Assembly (NCBI GenBank): GCA_021798955.1
Contig: JAJZBK010000022.1
Location: 1-39,491 of the forward strand
Reading direction: 5' to 3'
DNA: 39,491 nt
Source of the DNA: Actinomycetes bacterium
Lineage (GTDB): Bacteria > Actinomycetota > Acidimicrobiia > Acidimicrobiales > RAAP-2
Part shown: positions 22,417 through 31,341 of the stretch, in pieces
How positions within the stretch are numbered: the first letter of the stretch is position 1
Layout of the letters: each line of letters begins with the position of its first letter
Program-made: the position numbers and the translations under genes
Notes under the pieces: model-generated
What the model saw: the letters and a program-made list of their open reading frames with translations, nothing else
The model's database searches: none
Told to the model about the DNA's origin: nothing

Positions 22417-23361
22417 TCACCCCGCACCTGCTGTCTGGTCGGGAGGTCCCTGGTCGGGAGGTCCCTGGTCGGGAGGTCCCTGGTCGGGAGGTCCCTGGTC
22501 GGGAGGTCCCTGGTCGGGCAGCTCGAGGCCGAGGTGGCGTCGGAGGCGCTCGGCCAGGGTGTCGGGGATGACGGTGTCGGGGTCGTGCAGTGCACCGAGC
22601 GCGGTCCTGGTGCCAACGAGTGCCTGGTAGAGGGGTGGACAGGTGGCACATCCGGCGAGATGGGCTTCGAGGGCGCGTCGTGCCGGGGGAGGGAGCTCGT
22701 CGTCGAGGTAGCTCGACACCTGCTCGCGAGCCTCCCAGCACGAGAGCTGCACGCCCGCGTTGGCTACTCGTCGTTCGTCTCGGTGGGCGAGTGCGCTCAC
22801 GAGCATCATCCTTCCTCGTCTGATGCGCTGCTTGGCTGCAGGGAGCGAGATGCCGAGGAGGTCGGCGACCTCGCTCGCCGTGCGACCCTCGGCGTCGTGT
22901 AGGACGACGGCGCTCCTGTAGTGGTAGGGGAGATGGACCAGTGCGTCGCGAAGCTCTGCTGCCGACTCCGCCCGCTCGACGACCGCTTCGGCGTCGACGC
23001 TGTAGGACTCGTCCCGCCACTGGGTCTCGACATCGGTCACGCTGAGCTCGTGGGCGTGGTGGCGGGCGCGGTCGACCGCCAGGTGGGAGAGGATCCGGTG
23101 CAGCCACGTCCGGAGCGAGGAGTCGCCTCGGTACTGATCGGCACGCTCCAGGGCCCGGAGGACCGTCTCGCCGACGAGGTCCTGTGCCTCGGCATCGTTC
23201 GCCGTGACCGACCGGGCGTAGCGGTACAGGCCAGGAAGCTCGGCCGCCACCTGGGTGGCGAGCCGGCTGTCCTGTCCTGGTGTCGTAGGGTCGTCCCGCA
23301 CGGCCTCCACCCTCTCATCCGTGGCTCCTGCCGACACGTCTGTGGCCCCTGCCGGCTCCAT
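22417..23361 (-). CDS. ECF sigma factor fused to a zinc-finger (anti-sigma-like) domain
   Basis: About 314 residues. Region 2 is at about 45-105 (AEAQDLVGETVLRALERADQ, SSLRTWLHRILSHLAVDRAR). Region 4 is at about 135-190 (LVHLPYHYRSAVVLHDAEGR, TASEVADLLGISLPAAKQRI). A zf-HC2-type module follows at 208-241 (C208, H234-x3-C238-x2-C241), the motif normally found in separate ZAS anti-sigma factors. No membrane helix follows. The C-terminus is a run of DQGPP repeats encoded by a 15-bp tandem array. The start is taken as ATG 23361; the Shine-Dalgarno is weak, and GTG starts near residues 18-21 are possible. Confidence 0.85.
   Translation of the reverse strand: MEPAGATDVSAGATDERVEAVRDDPTTPGQDSRLATQVAAELPGLYRYARSVTANDAEAQDLVGETVLRALERADQYRGDSSLRTWLHRILSHLAVDRARHHAHELSVTDVETQWRDESYSVDAEAVVERAESAAELRDALVHLPYHYRSAVVLHDAEGRTASEVADLLGISLPAAKQRIRRGRMMLVSALAHRDERRVANAGVQLSCWEAREQVSSYLDDELPPPARRALEAHLAGCATCPPLYQALVGTRTALGALHDPDTVIPDTLAERLRRHLGLELPDQGPPDQGPPDQGPPDQGPPDQGPPDQTAGAG
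22436..22520. repeat. 15-bp tandem repeat, 5.7 copies, coding
   Basis: TGGTCGGGAGGTCCC starts at 22436, 22451, 22466, 22481 and 22496, with a partial sixth copy at 22511. All five full copies are identical. On the minus strand each encodes Asp-Gln-Gly-Pro-Pro at the C-terminus of the sigma factor fusion. Confidence 0.95.
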
Positions 23362-23401
23362 TGGTCCGGGCCCGTCGTTCCCGCCGGCGGACGGAGCCGG
23401 G

Positions 23402-23650
23402 TCAGGCCGCCCGGTGCAGGTGCGAGACCCGATGCTCGCCCGGCTGGCCACCGCCGCGGATGGTCGTGATGCCGAAGGGGCGGTAGAGGGGGCAGAAGCC
23501 GCTTCCTGCCGTGACCGCCATGATCGCTGCCACGACGAGCAGCACGATCCCTCCCGCCGTGGAGAAGCCGAGCACTCCACTTCCGGCCACTGCGCCGATA
23601 GCCACCAGAGCTCGGAGGCTTCGGTCGATCGTTCCCATGTTCTGCTGCAT
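23402..23650 (-). CDS. DUF2892 family inner-membrane protein
   Basis: 82 residues; ATG 23650 follows AAGGAG. MQQNMGTIDRSLRALVAIGA starts with the R-x-x-R segment typical of DUF2892, followed by two helices (VLGFSTAGGIVLLVVAAIMA) and GFCPLYRPFGITT, the family's C-P-L-Y motif. Often found alone or fused to rhodanese domains. The last 20 residues are polar and His/Arg-rich. Confidence 0.85.
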   Translation of the reverse strand: MQQNMGTIDRSLRALVAIGAVAGSGVLGFSTAGGIVLLVVAAIMAVTAGSGFCPLYRPFGITTIRGGGQPGEHRVSHLHRAA

Positions 23651-23815
23651 TGCACACTCCTTCGTTCCGCTCGCTCGGCCCCCATCGGGACCGTCACTCC
23701 ATAGACGCACGAGGGCCCCAAAGGGATACAGCCGTTGGCCACCTGAGGCTCCGGCGAGCGTGATGGGCCGTCGCCGCCCCGGAAGGGAACGGCACGACTG
23801 GGGTCCTCGCAACCA

Positions 23816-23831
23816 ATCGACTATGATCGAT
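23816..23831 (+). promoter_or_regulatory. Candidate arsR operator/promoter
   Basis: ATCGA-CTATGA-TCGAT is a perfect 5-bp-arm dyad. TATGAT at 23822-23827 inside it is a good -10 box, 58 bp before the ATG of the downstream ArsR gene, so repressor binding would block the promoter. No good -35 is seen. Confidence 0.5.
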
Positions 23832-23885
23832 GCTCGTCCGGCGACCTGCGGTGGTCACCGTGCGAACCGTGCGAGAGGAGGCCAG

Positions 23886-24248
23886 ATGCCCGCCCGTCCT
23901 GCGAGTGCCACTGGCCCTATCGAGGTCGAGCCGGCTGACGCGCCGCTGTGCCGGGCTTCGGTGCTCGTGGCGCCGCTGGGTCACGACGAAGCGGTCGACC
24001 TAGCCCGGGTGCTCGGGGCGCTCGCCGATCCGGTGCGCCTTCGGCTCCTGTCGATCGTCGCCGCCCGGGGGGAGGTCTGCTCGTGTGACCTCGAGGGCCC
24101 GCTCGGGAAGAGCCAGCCGACGATCTCCCACCACACGAAGGTCCTCGCCGATGCCGGGCTGGTCGTCGGAGAGCACCGCGGGCGGTGGACCTGGTGGCGG
24201 ATCGTCCCCGACCGCCTGGCCGCCGTTCGCCGTTCCCTCGGGGAGTGA
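23886..24248 (+). CDS. ArsR-family regulator with arsenite-type Cys-x-Cys
   Basis: 120 residues; ATG 23886 has AGGAGG 4 nt upstream. VLGALADPVRLRLLSIVAAR leads to EVCSCDLEGPLGKSQPTISH; the C-S-C of EVCSCDL corresponds to the ELCVCDL As(III)/Sb(III)-binding loop of ArsR. A further N-terminal Cys (APLCRAS) could be a third ligand. The wing reads HRGRWTWWRIVPDRL. No arsenic efflux or reductase gene follows directly, so the target is not obvious beyond autoregulation. Confidence 0.88.
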   Translation: MPARPASATGPIEVEPADAPLCRASVLVAPLGHDEAVDLARVLGALADPVRLRLLSIVAARGEVCSCDLEGPLGKSQPTISHHTKVLADAGLVVGEHRGRWTWWRIVPDRLAAVRRSLGE

Positions 24249-25057
24249 CCGGACTTCCGGCTCCGTCCCTGGGTTCCCCTGGGCCGGACGGGCCGAGGCC
24301 GGTACCATCGAAGCGTATGGGCATGGCCATGGGGATGGAACCGCCGTCGTTTGCCGTGGGCCGATGGAGACAGTGGACACAGACGGTGCACGTGTCGGCG
24401 GTCTGCTGGCCCAGTTGAGGAACCGAGCGTTGTCAGGGAGGGCGTGGACGTAGCGGCCGTAGCCGGGGCACGGGTCAGTGCCGAGCATCACGATGCCGTC
24501 AGCCTGCTCGATGATCGCCTCCGTTGGGCAGACACCCGGTCAGGGCGGAGGTAGGGGCCCGGCGAAGGCACCCTCCGGGCTGCCTGCGCTTCTCGGGCTG
24601 GCTCGGCCGACCGGGTGTTTACGACCTCTGGCACCGTCTCCCACTATGGCGGCTAACTCGCCAGGGGACACGGCTAGTCCCATCCTCGCCCCGGGCCTGG
24701 GGATGGCGACAGAGATCCTGCCCGACCGCATCGAGGTTGCTGCCGGCCTCGTGCCGGGGATGTTCGGCCCTGCAGGGGACCTTCGACCCTGGCCACCCCG
24801 GGGGTTGGTCGTGCACGCTGGCCGAGGCAGTCCGAGCGTCGGGGTCACGAGGTGAGGGGTGACCGACGTCGCCGATGGTGCAGCAGCGACAGGAGGAGGA
24901 CGCGACGGCCAAGCATCGACACCGGAGGTCGAGCCCCGACCCGACGGGTCGATGACTCCGTCGCCGTCTCGGCCTGGTCGTCTGTCCCCTTCGTCGCCGG
25001 TCGGAACGGCCCCCATCACCTCACCATCACCCCCTGTCGACAGAGGAGAGCGGCGAC
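24249..25057. other. Region without a confident gene; possible gene fragment
   Basis: About 800 bp with no complete gene I can support. On the minus strand 24405-24539 reads VCPTEAIIEQADGIVMLGTD then PCPGYGRYVHALPDNARFLN, which looks protein-like but is preceded by an in-frame stop and degenerates afterwards; it may be a remnant. On the plus strand a 33-codon ORF (24317-24418, starting MGMAMGMEPPSFAVG) and a frame at 24646-24855 are open but carry no recognisable family. Confidence 0.4.
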
Positions 25058-25423
25058 ATGCGTGACAACGACGAGTGGTCCCCTGACGAGCCAATGGGAT
25101 CCGAAGCGTTCGAACCGGGCGACGAGGCCCTCGATGACGGCACCAGCCTCGATCCCGAGCTGGCCGAAATGGTCCAGGTCGACCCGTCTCTCGATCCGTC
25201 CCTGCAGGTGGACGAGCGTGAGCTCGAGGAGGTCGGAGCCGACCTCGACGACCCCGAAGTGATGGTAACCCTCGACGGCGGTGGCGACGATCCGGACGGG
25301 TTCGGAGAGCCTGCCGCTCGAACAGTCGCCCGACGCGGCGACGGCGCGGGTTGGGGCCTCGAAGAACCGGGTCCGTACTCGGACGATCCCGACGCCGATC
25401 CCGACGCCGATCACGACGCCTGA
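25058..25423 (+). CDS. Small acidic protein of unknown function
   Basis: 121 residues, ATG 25058 preceded by GAGGAGA. Extremely acidic and low in complexity: DEALDDGTSLDPELAEMVQV, DPSLDPSLQVDERELEEVGA, and a C-terminal DDPDADPDADHDA. No membrane segment or known domain. The Asp-rich tail (DPDADPDAD) could bind divalent cations, but that is speculation. It precedes an MFS transporter gene on the same strand. Confidence 0.6.
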   Translation: MRDNDEWSPDEPMGSEAFEPGDEALDDGTSLDPELAEMVQVDPSLDPSLQVDERELEEVGADLDDPEVMVTLDGGGDDPDGFGEPAARTVARRGDGAGWGLEEPGPYSDDPDADPDADHDA

Positions 25424-25482
25424 AGACACCATGGGCGTCGTCACGGTCGGCACTGGCACCGCCGGGGGCCGCCGTTCGCCTC

Positions 25483-25592
25483 GGCAGCTCTCCAGGCAGC
25501 CCGCCCGGCAGCTCCCCAGGCAGCCCGCCCGGCAGCTCCCCAGGCAGCCCGCCCGGCAGCTCCCCAGGCGGCCCGCCCGGCAGCCCCCCAGC
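25483..25592. repeat. 24-bp tandem repeat, about 4.5 copies
   Basis: Units beginning GGCAGCTCCCCAGGC and ending AGCCCGCCC recur at 25483, 25507, 25531 and 25555, with a degenerate copy at 25579; copies differ by one or two bases. The array lies between the acidic protein gene and the MFS transporter start, ending about 30 bp before the latter. Confidence 0.9.
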
Positions 25593-25624
25593 ACGCGGTG
25601 GCTGCTCAGGGGCGATGGACTGAC

Positions 25625-26929
25625 GTGCGGCTGAGCAACGCCACACTGCGGGGCGTCCTCCGACCTCCGTGGGTGAACCGGACGCTCGCCCTCGTGTGGG
25701 CCGCCAGGGTGTCGATGAGCGCGGGGCGGGCGCTGGCCGGGGTGGTCGCGCCGCTCTACCTGGCTGCGTTGGGCTTCGGGGGGCTGGAGCTCGGTGAGCT
25801 CTTCGTCGGCGTCGCCCTGGCATCCGCGGTGCTCTCGTCGGCCGTGGGTCTTCTCTCGGACCGTCTCGGGCGCAAGCCGTTCCTGATCGTGTTCCCGATG
25901 CTCACTGCCGGTGCGGCAGTCGTCTTCGCCACGGTTCGCTCGGTGCCGGTGCTGTTCGTCGCCGCCGCCCTCGGTAGTTTCGGTCGCGGGTCTGGTGCCG
26001 GTGCGGGGGCGGTCGGCCCCTACCAGCCGGCGGAGTCGGCTCTCGTGACCGAGGACACGCCGGCCGAGTGGCGGAACAGTGCCTTCGGTCGCTTGCAGTT
26101 CGGGTCGTCGTTCGGTGCGCTGGCGGGCTCGTTGCTCGCCATGCTCGCCGGGAGCCACCACGTACGCTCCGCGGCGGCGCTCCCCACTTTCAGATCCGCC
26201 TTCGTGGCCATCGCAGCAGTGTCACTGGTAGCCGGCGCCCTCGCCCTGTGGATGACCGAGCCGGCCCACCCGGCCAGCAGCAAGCGGAACGGGCGGCGTC
26301 CCCGTCTGCCGGTTCGGTCGCGAGGCCTGCTCGTGCGGCTGGCGGCGACCAACTCGGTCAACGGCCTGGCCGTCGGCATGATGGGCCCGTTCCTCACCTA
26401 TTGGTTCTACCGGCGCTTCGGGGCCGGTGCCGGGGAGATCGGCCTGCTCTACGCGGCGGTGAACGCCGTGAGCATGAGCTCCGCCCTCTCGGCGTCGGGG
26501 CTGGCCAGACGGTGGGGCCTGGTGCGGACGGTCGCGGTGGTCCGGGTGTTGACCGCGGTGCTGGTCCTGCCGCTCGTGCTGGCACCGACCTTCGTGCTCG
26601 CCGGGGTCGCCTACGCGTTGCGCATGGTCGTCCAGCGGGCCGGCATGCCGCTCCGACAGTCCTACGTCGTGGCCATGGCCGACCCCGAGGAGCGTTCGTC
26701 GGTCGCCGCGTTGTCGAACTTGCCGAGCCAAGTGCTGATGGGCGTCAGCCCGCTTGCTTCGGGGTACCTCCTCGATGACGTGAGCCTGAGCCTCCCCTTC
26801 GAGCTCGCCGGCCTCCTCCAGCTCGTCAACGCCGCGCTGTACTGGTACTTCTTCCGTCACCTCCCCCCGGCGGAGGAGGTCGCCCAGCAGGCCGGGGAAC
26901 TCGTGGGGGACCCCGTGGACCGGCCGTAG
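25625..26929 (+). CDS. Major facilitator superfamily transporter
   Basis: About 434 residues with 12 predicted helices. The MFS motif A lies between TM2 and TM3 (GLLSDRLGRKPFLIV), and an Arg/Lys-rich central loop (SSKRNGRRPRLPVRSR) separates the two halves. The second half has FLTYWFYRRFGAGAGEIGLL and MVVQRAGMPLRQSYVVAMAD. Drug/metabolite efflux is likely, the substrate unknown. GTG 25625 begins closest to the first helix; GTG 25598 is also possible and would extend the protein towards the 24-bp repeat. Confidence 0.85.
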   Translation: MRLSNATLRGVLRPPWVNRTLALVWAARVSMSAGRALAGVVAPLYLAALGFGGLELGELFVGVALASAVLSSAVGLLSDRLGRKPFLIVFPMLTAGAAVVFATVRSVPVLFVAAALGSFGRGSGAGAGAVGPYQPAESALVTEDTPAEWRNSAFGRLQFGSSFGALAGSLLAMLAGSHHVRSAAALPTFRSAFVAIAAVSLVAGALALWMTEPAHPASSKRNGRRPRLPVRSRGLLVRLAATNSVNGLAVGMMGPFLTYWFYRRFGAGAGEIGLLYAAVNAVSMSSALSASGLARRWGLVRTVAVVRVLTAVLVLPLVLAPTFVLAGVAYALRMVVQRAGMPLRQSYVVAMADPEERSSVAALSNLPSQVLMGVSPLASGYLLDDVSLSLPFELAGLLQLVNAALYWYFFRHLPPAEEVAQQAGELVGDPVDRP

Positions 26930-27032
26930 GTCGTTCGGCCCTGGTGCCCGTCTGCTCGTCAGGGGGACGCTGGTTCTCGACCAGAGGGATGGCCCACGAG
27001 ACGTGGGCGGTCACACACGAGAGGAGACCACC

Positions 27033-27461
27033 ATGTTGCTGAGGTTCGATCCGTTCCGGGGGTTCGACGACCTTGCCGACCAGTTGCGAGACGCCAGGCA
27101 GACGCGTTCCATGCCACTCGACGCCTACCGGATCGGTGACGTGTTCCATGTCGACCTCGACTTGCCGGGCATGCGGCCCGACTCGATCGAGGTGACGGTC
27201 GAGAAGAACGTGCTCAGTGTGAAGGCAGAGCGTCAGTGGAAGACCGAAGGCGTCGAGACCGTCGTGTGCGAACGGCCGACGGGCACGTTCGCGAGAGAGC
27301 TCTTCCTCGGCGACAACCTCGACGCCGAGCGGATCGCCGCTTCCTACGAGAACGGCGTCCTCCGGATCACCATCCCCGTCGCCGAGGAGGCCAAGGTCCG
27401 GCGGATCGAGGTGAGCACGTCGAAGGCAAGGGAAGAGATCGCGACGGCGACCGCCGGTTGA
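27033..27461 (+). CDS. Hsp20/alpha-crystallin small heat-shock protein
   Basis: 142 residues; ATG 27033 follows GAGGAG. N-terminal MLLRFDPFRGFDDLADQL, then the alpha-crystallin domain (about 38-130) with FHVDLDLPGMRPDSIEVTVE, VLSVKAERQW, the GTFARELFL strand and ENGVLRITIPVAEEAKVRRI (the family's A-x-x-x-x-G-V-L region). ATP-independent chaperone holding unfolding proteins. No HspR (HAIR) or CIRCE element is seen in the 100 bp upstream. Confidence 0.92.
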   Translation: MLLRFDPFRGFDDLADQLRDARQTRSMPLDAYRIGDVFHVDLDLPGMRPDSIEVTVEKNVLSVKAERQWKTEGVETVVCERPTGTFARELFLGDNLDAERIAASYENGVLRITIPVAEEAKVRRIEVSTSKAREEIATATAG

Positions 27462-27531
27462 TCGGAACGGTGGTCGATCCAGGCTGCGGCAGGGACGCCT
27501 GACCTGCCGAGCCTGACGAGGAAGAGCCGGT

Positions 27532-27572
27532 CCCTCCGGTCCCACCCGGCGCCATCCGATGGGACCGGAGGG
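27532..27572. terminator. Strong hairpin between convergent hsp20 and ATPase genes
   Basis: CCCTCCGGTCCCA (27532-27544) pairs perfectly over 13 bp with TGGGACCGGAGGG (27560-27572), loop 15 nt. It lies 70 bp after hsp20 and 120 bp after the ATPase on the other strand, so it may serve both as a bidirectional terminator lacking a U-tract. Confidence 0.6.
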
Positions 27573-27694
27573 CTGGACGCCTCGGGCCTGGCCGGCCTGG
27601 CCGATGCCCTCGGGGTACCGGTAGGCGACCGGTCGTAGGAAGAACTGGCTGGACCCGGTCCCCGTCTCCCACTACGGCCTCGATGGCCTGGCCT

Positions 27695-30145
27695 TCATGG
27701 TGTCGTGTTCCTGTCGGAGACGGTGTCGGAGCGGATGATGGCAAGGAGGGGAGCCTTGGCGACGTCGAGGACGGCGGTGGCCACGAGCACGCAGCCGAGG
27801 AGCACGCCGACGTCGACCAGCGGGACGGAGGCCATCAGGATGCCTCGGGTGGCCAGCACTGTCACGACCACCAAGTCGGCGACGGTGGCCCCGAGCATCC
27901 ACCAGCTCGGACGCGACGACCACAGGTGGCGCCGCTCGCGCACCAGGTAGATGGTGGCCTGGCCCGTCGCCACCAGCATCACGAACACCAAGGTCTGGGT
28001 GGAGGCGAGATCGAGCCCGAGGACGTGGCGCCCGACGAGGAAGGTGCCGAAGGCGAAGGCGAGCCACGGGATCGCTACGCCGAGCGCGGCGACAGACAGC
28101 GCGGGGACCTGCCAACGGTCAGGACGGGAGGAGAACCCGACGCGGTCGGTGGCAAGCGACATCGTGACGAAGTCGTTGGCGAACAGGAGCAGCAGGACCA
28201 GCCGTGGAGTAGTGACGAAGGCGCCGGTGACAAGCAGTCCCAGCCCGAGGAACAGCGACACCTGGAAGGTCTTGGCGATCTTGTTCAACGTGTAGGTCAA
28301 CATCCGCTGGTAGACGCGACGCCCGGTCTCGACGGCGGCCACGACGTTGCCGAGCCCTTCGTCGGTGAGGACGAGGCTGGCCGCCCCTTTGGCTACGTCG
28401 GTGGCGCTCGAGACGGCGATCCCGACCTCGGCCCGTTTGAGGGCTGGCGCGTCGTTGACGCCGTCGCCCGTCATCCCCACCACGTGCCCCGAGCGCTGGG
28501 AGCGCTCGATGAGGGCCAGCTTGTCGGCGGGAAGCACGCCGGCCAAGACGTCGAAGTCGATGTCGGCATCGGGCCTCGCCCGGAGCGAGTCGACTGAGCC
28601 GACCCGCTCGCCGATCCCGACCTCGCCGGCGACGGCGACCGCGGTGGGTGCTGCGTCGCCCGTGACCATCACCACGCGGACCCCCAGCTCGCCGAGGTGC
28701 GCCACCAGGGCGGCGGAGTCGGAACGGACGGGATCGCCGAGGGCGAGGAGGCCGACGAGCTGCAGCCCCGCCGCCCCCGGCCCGCTCCCCGCTGCCACAG
28801 CCAGGACCCGAGCACCCGTCGAGGCGAGGGACGTGACGGCGTCGTCGAGCTGGGGAGGAGGTGCTGCAGTCAGTCCGGCGACGACGGTGGGCGTCCCCTT
28901 TACGACCCGGAGGTCGGTGCCGTCGGCCTCCAGGGTGGCCTCGGAGCGCTTGGTCGACGGGTCGAACGGCACGAAGGCGGTCCGACTTCCTGCAGTGGGC
29001 GCTCCTGCCGAGGTGGCCGCCTCGAGGACGGCAAGGTCGATGGGGTCCTGGGTAGCCTCGTCGGAGGCCGCCGCCGCCAGGGCGAGCACGTCGGCCTGGT
29101 CGTGCCTTCCGAACGGGACGACGGCGACCACGGTCAGCCGGTTCTCGGTGATGGTCCCGGTCTTGTCCGTGCAGAGGAGGTCCATCGCCGCCGCCTCTTC
29201 GATGGCGGACAGGTGGGTGACGAGCACACCGTCATGGACCAGCTCGAGTGCGCCGACCGACGTGGCGAGGGTGAAGGTGGCCGGGAGTGCCACCGGGACG
29301 GTGGCGACCACCAGGATGAGCACGAACGGCAGCAGTTCGCTCGCTGGCAGGCGGGTCACGATCCCGTAGGCGATGATGGCCACGACCAGGGCTCCGTCGA
29401 GCGCCAGCAGTGCCCAGACGATCTTGAAGATCGTCTCCTCGAGATGACTGGCCGTCTTGGCCGTGCGGACCAGCTCGGCGGTGTGCCCGAAGTAGGTGTG
29501 GGACCCGGTCGCTGTCACCTGGCCGGTTGCTTCGCCGCGGTGGACGACCGACCCTGAGTAGCAGGTGCCCCCAGTGGTGACCTCGACGTCGGCGGACTCC
29601 CCGGTGAGGACCGACTGGTCGACCGACACCGACCCATCGGTGACGGCCAGGTCGGCAGGCACGATGTCGCCGACCCTGATGTGGACGAGGTCGCCGGGGA
29701 CCAGCTGTTCGGCGTCGACGAGCTGCCAGTGGGCGTCACGCCGGACCCGGGCGTGGACGGCCAGCCGGCTCCGCAGCATGGACAGAGCATTGGCGGCGCG
29801 TCCCTCCTGCACGAAGCTGAGGACGCCATTGAAGACGACCAGTGCGGCGACGATGATCGCTTCGGTCACCTTGCCGGCTGCCAGCTCGAGGACGATGGCT
29901 GCCTCGAGCAGGTAGGGAACCGGGCCGGTGAGCTTGGCCAGCAGCGTTCGCACGAGGTGGCGACGGTCGGTAGCCAGAGCGTTCGGTCCGAAGCGGGCGA
30001 GGCGTTCTTCCGCCTCTGCCTCGGTCAGCCCGTCGGCTCGGGTGGCCTCGACGGCGACGTCGGTAGTGGAGTCGGTGGGCTCGGTCACGGGGGGGAGACC
30101 GTCGCCTACCGATGCAGCGTCGTCGGTGCCATCACCGTGCTCCAT
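27695..30145 (-). CDS. P-type ATPase, plasma-membrane H+-ATPase (type III) subfamily
   Basis: 816 residues. Order of motifs: N-terminal cation-ATPase domain (GLTEAEAEERLARFGPNAL), VLTGESADVEV (dephosphorylation loop), VATVPVALPATFTLA (M4), phosphorylation site CTDKTGTITENRL (Asp327), then MVTGD and the hinge GMTGDGVNDAPALKRAEVGI. In M6, LFANDFVTMSLATDRV keeps the Asn-Asp pair matching the proton-binding Asp of fungal/plant H+-ATPases. Expected to export protons at the expense of ATP, useful for acid tolerance. ATG 30145 starts just upstream of an acidic N-terminal segment; the Shine-Dalgarno is weak. A DosR-like box lies 36-49 bp upstream. Confidence 0.92.
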   Translation of the reverse strand: MEHGDGTDDAASVGDGLPPVTEPTDSTTDVAVEATRADGLTEAEAEERLARFGPNALATDRRHLVRTLLAKLTGPVPYLLEAAIVLELAAGKVTEAIIVAALVVFNGVLSFVQEGRAANALSMLRSRLAVHARVRRDAHWQLVDAEQLVPGDLVHIRVGDIVPADLAVTDGSVSVDQSVLTGESADVEVTTGGTCYSGSVVHRGEATGQVTATGSHTYFGHTAELVRTAKTASHLEETIFKIVWALLALDGALVVAIIAYGIVTRLPASELLPFVLILVVATVPVALPATFTLATSVGALELVHDGVLVTHLSAIEEAAAMDLLCTDKTGTITENRLTVVAVVPFGRHDQADVLALAAAASDEATQDPIDLAVLEAATSAGAPTAGSRTAFVPFDPSTKRSEATLEADGTDLRVVKGTPTVVAGLTAAPPPQLDDAVTSLASTGARVLAVAAGSGPGAAGLQLVGLLALGDPVRSDSAALVAHLGELGVRVVMVTGDAAPTAVAVAGEVGIGERVGSVDSLRARPDADIDFDVLAGVLPADKLALIERSQRSGHVVGMTGDGVNDAPALKRAEVGIAVSSATDVAKGAASLVLTDEGLGNVVAAVETGRRVYQRMLTYTLNKIAKTFQVSLFLGLGLLVTGAFVTTPRLVLLLLFANDFVTMSLATDRVGFSSRPDRWQVPALSVAALGVAIPWLAFAFGTFLVGRHVLGLDLASTQTLVFVMLVATGQATIYLVRERRHLWSSRPSWWMLGATVADLVVVTVLATRGILMASVPLVDVGVLLGCVLVATAVLDVAKAPLLAIIRSDTVSDRNTTP

Positions 30146-30180
30146 CCGCCGAGCATCGCATCGCCCATTCGAGCCGGGTA

Positions 30181-30194
30181 GGGCCAAAGGCCCC
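30181..30194 (-). promoter_or_regulatory. DosR/DevR-like box upstream of the H+-ATPase
   Basis: On the minus strand GGGGCCTTTGGCCC, near-palindromic, compares with the DosR core GGGACTWWAGTCCC at 10 of 14 positions. It sits about 40 bp before the ATPase ATG and also 52 bp before the TnpB remnant on the other strand. No response regulator gene is present in this window. Confidence 0.3.
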
Positions 30195-30245
30195 GAGGAA
30201 CGGGTGTCGAACCGTTGGCACGCCCTCGACCAACGACGGCCAACG

Positions 30246-31215
30246 ATGGACGTGGCTGAGTGGGCACCGACCCAGCACGTCCACTCCCAGACCGCTATCG
30301 GTGGCACCGGCAAGGCCGGCTGCCGGTGCCCGCCCGACGGGTGGGTCGCCCGGGGCTTCGTCTTCGAGGTGGCGTGGCCGGCGGACCCGGAAGCGGTGGC
30401 GAGGATCCATCCCCACCTCGGCGCCCGCCGCTTCGCCTGCAACTGGGCACTGGCCCGGGTGAAGGCCGACCTGGACGCGAAGAAGCTCGACCCTGCTCAC
30501 GAGTCAGTCCCTTGGAACCTCGACGCCCTCCGCAAGCAGTTCAACGTCGAGAAGCACCCCGTCGCCCCGTGGTGGCGGGAGAGCTCGAAGGAGGCGTATG
30601 CAACCGGCATCGCCGACCTGTGTGTCGCCCTCAAGAACCGGTCAGAGAGCAGGTCTGGCAGGCGTAGCGGCAGGAAGGTCGGTTTCCCGGGGTTCCGGTC
30701 CAAGAGGAAGGACCAGGCCAGGGTGCGCCTTACGACCGGTCCCGTCCGGACCGAGCCCGACCGGCGGACCATCACCCTGCCCGTCGTGGGACCGCTCCAC
30801 TCGTTGGAGAGCACCCGGCGCCTGGAGCGTCTGGTGGCAACCGGCACGGCCCGCATCCTCACCGCCACCCTGTCCGAGCGGTTGGGAGCGGCCGTTCGTC
30901 TCGTTCTCCTGTCTCGTCGAGGCACACCCCTACCCGGCGCCGACCACGGGCGGCCGGGCCGGTGTCGATCTGGGGCTCCGGGTGCTCGCCACCGTCGCCG
31001 ACGACGCAGGCACCATCACCCACGTCCCCAACCCCGCCCCCCTGCGGGCGACGCGCACCGAGCGCCGCCGGGTGGGACAACAGCTCTCTCGACGCATCCC
31101 CGGCTCGAACGGCCTTCGAATCCCTCGACCTCGCCGCCATGAAGCCGAGCATGGGGCGCCGGGCCTTCCGGCGCTCGCCATCTCGGCTGGCGCTTCGCCT
31201 GGCCGGCGGTGAAGC
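30246..31215 (+). pseudogene. Decayed TnpB (IS200/IS605-type OrfB) gene
   Basis: From ATG 30246, the N-terminal TnpB pattern is clear (HLGARRFACNWALARVKADL; KLDPAHESVPWNLDALRKQF; KVGFPGFRSKRKDQARVRLT). Around 30895-30910 the frame shifts, and similarity continues in the next frame as VSFSCLVEAHPYPAPTTGGR then AGVDLGLRVLATVADD, which carries the first RuvC catalytic Asp. After RRRVGQQLSRRIPGS the frame changes again, and 31120-31190 (third frame) retains SLDLAAMKPSMGRRAFRRSP, another TnpB segment near the RuvC-II Glu. The zinc-finger and last RuvC Asp are gone. No TnpA and no intact element ends are seen, so it is inactive. Confidence 0.8.
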
Positions 31216-31341
31216 CGACGAGGCGATGGAGGTCTGTCGTGCTCCTCGATCGGCCTGGGCTCCCCAGCCGGTCTGGATAACGTCCCCGACTGAAGCCGTG
31301 TCCTTCGGAAGCCTCCACGACAGGGCGTTGGTCGGTTGACG

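Noticed and set aside
24540..25823. 427-residue minus-strand ORF
   Set aside because: Pro/Arg-rich, contains the 24-bp repeat as a GGLPGELP run and covers two plus-strand genes with good ribosome-binding sites.
31000..31340. TnpB-associated omegaRNA
   Set aside because: The 3' end of the tnpB gene is deleted and frameshifted and no element right end is visible, so no guide RNA can be supported.
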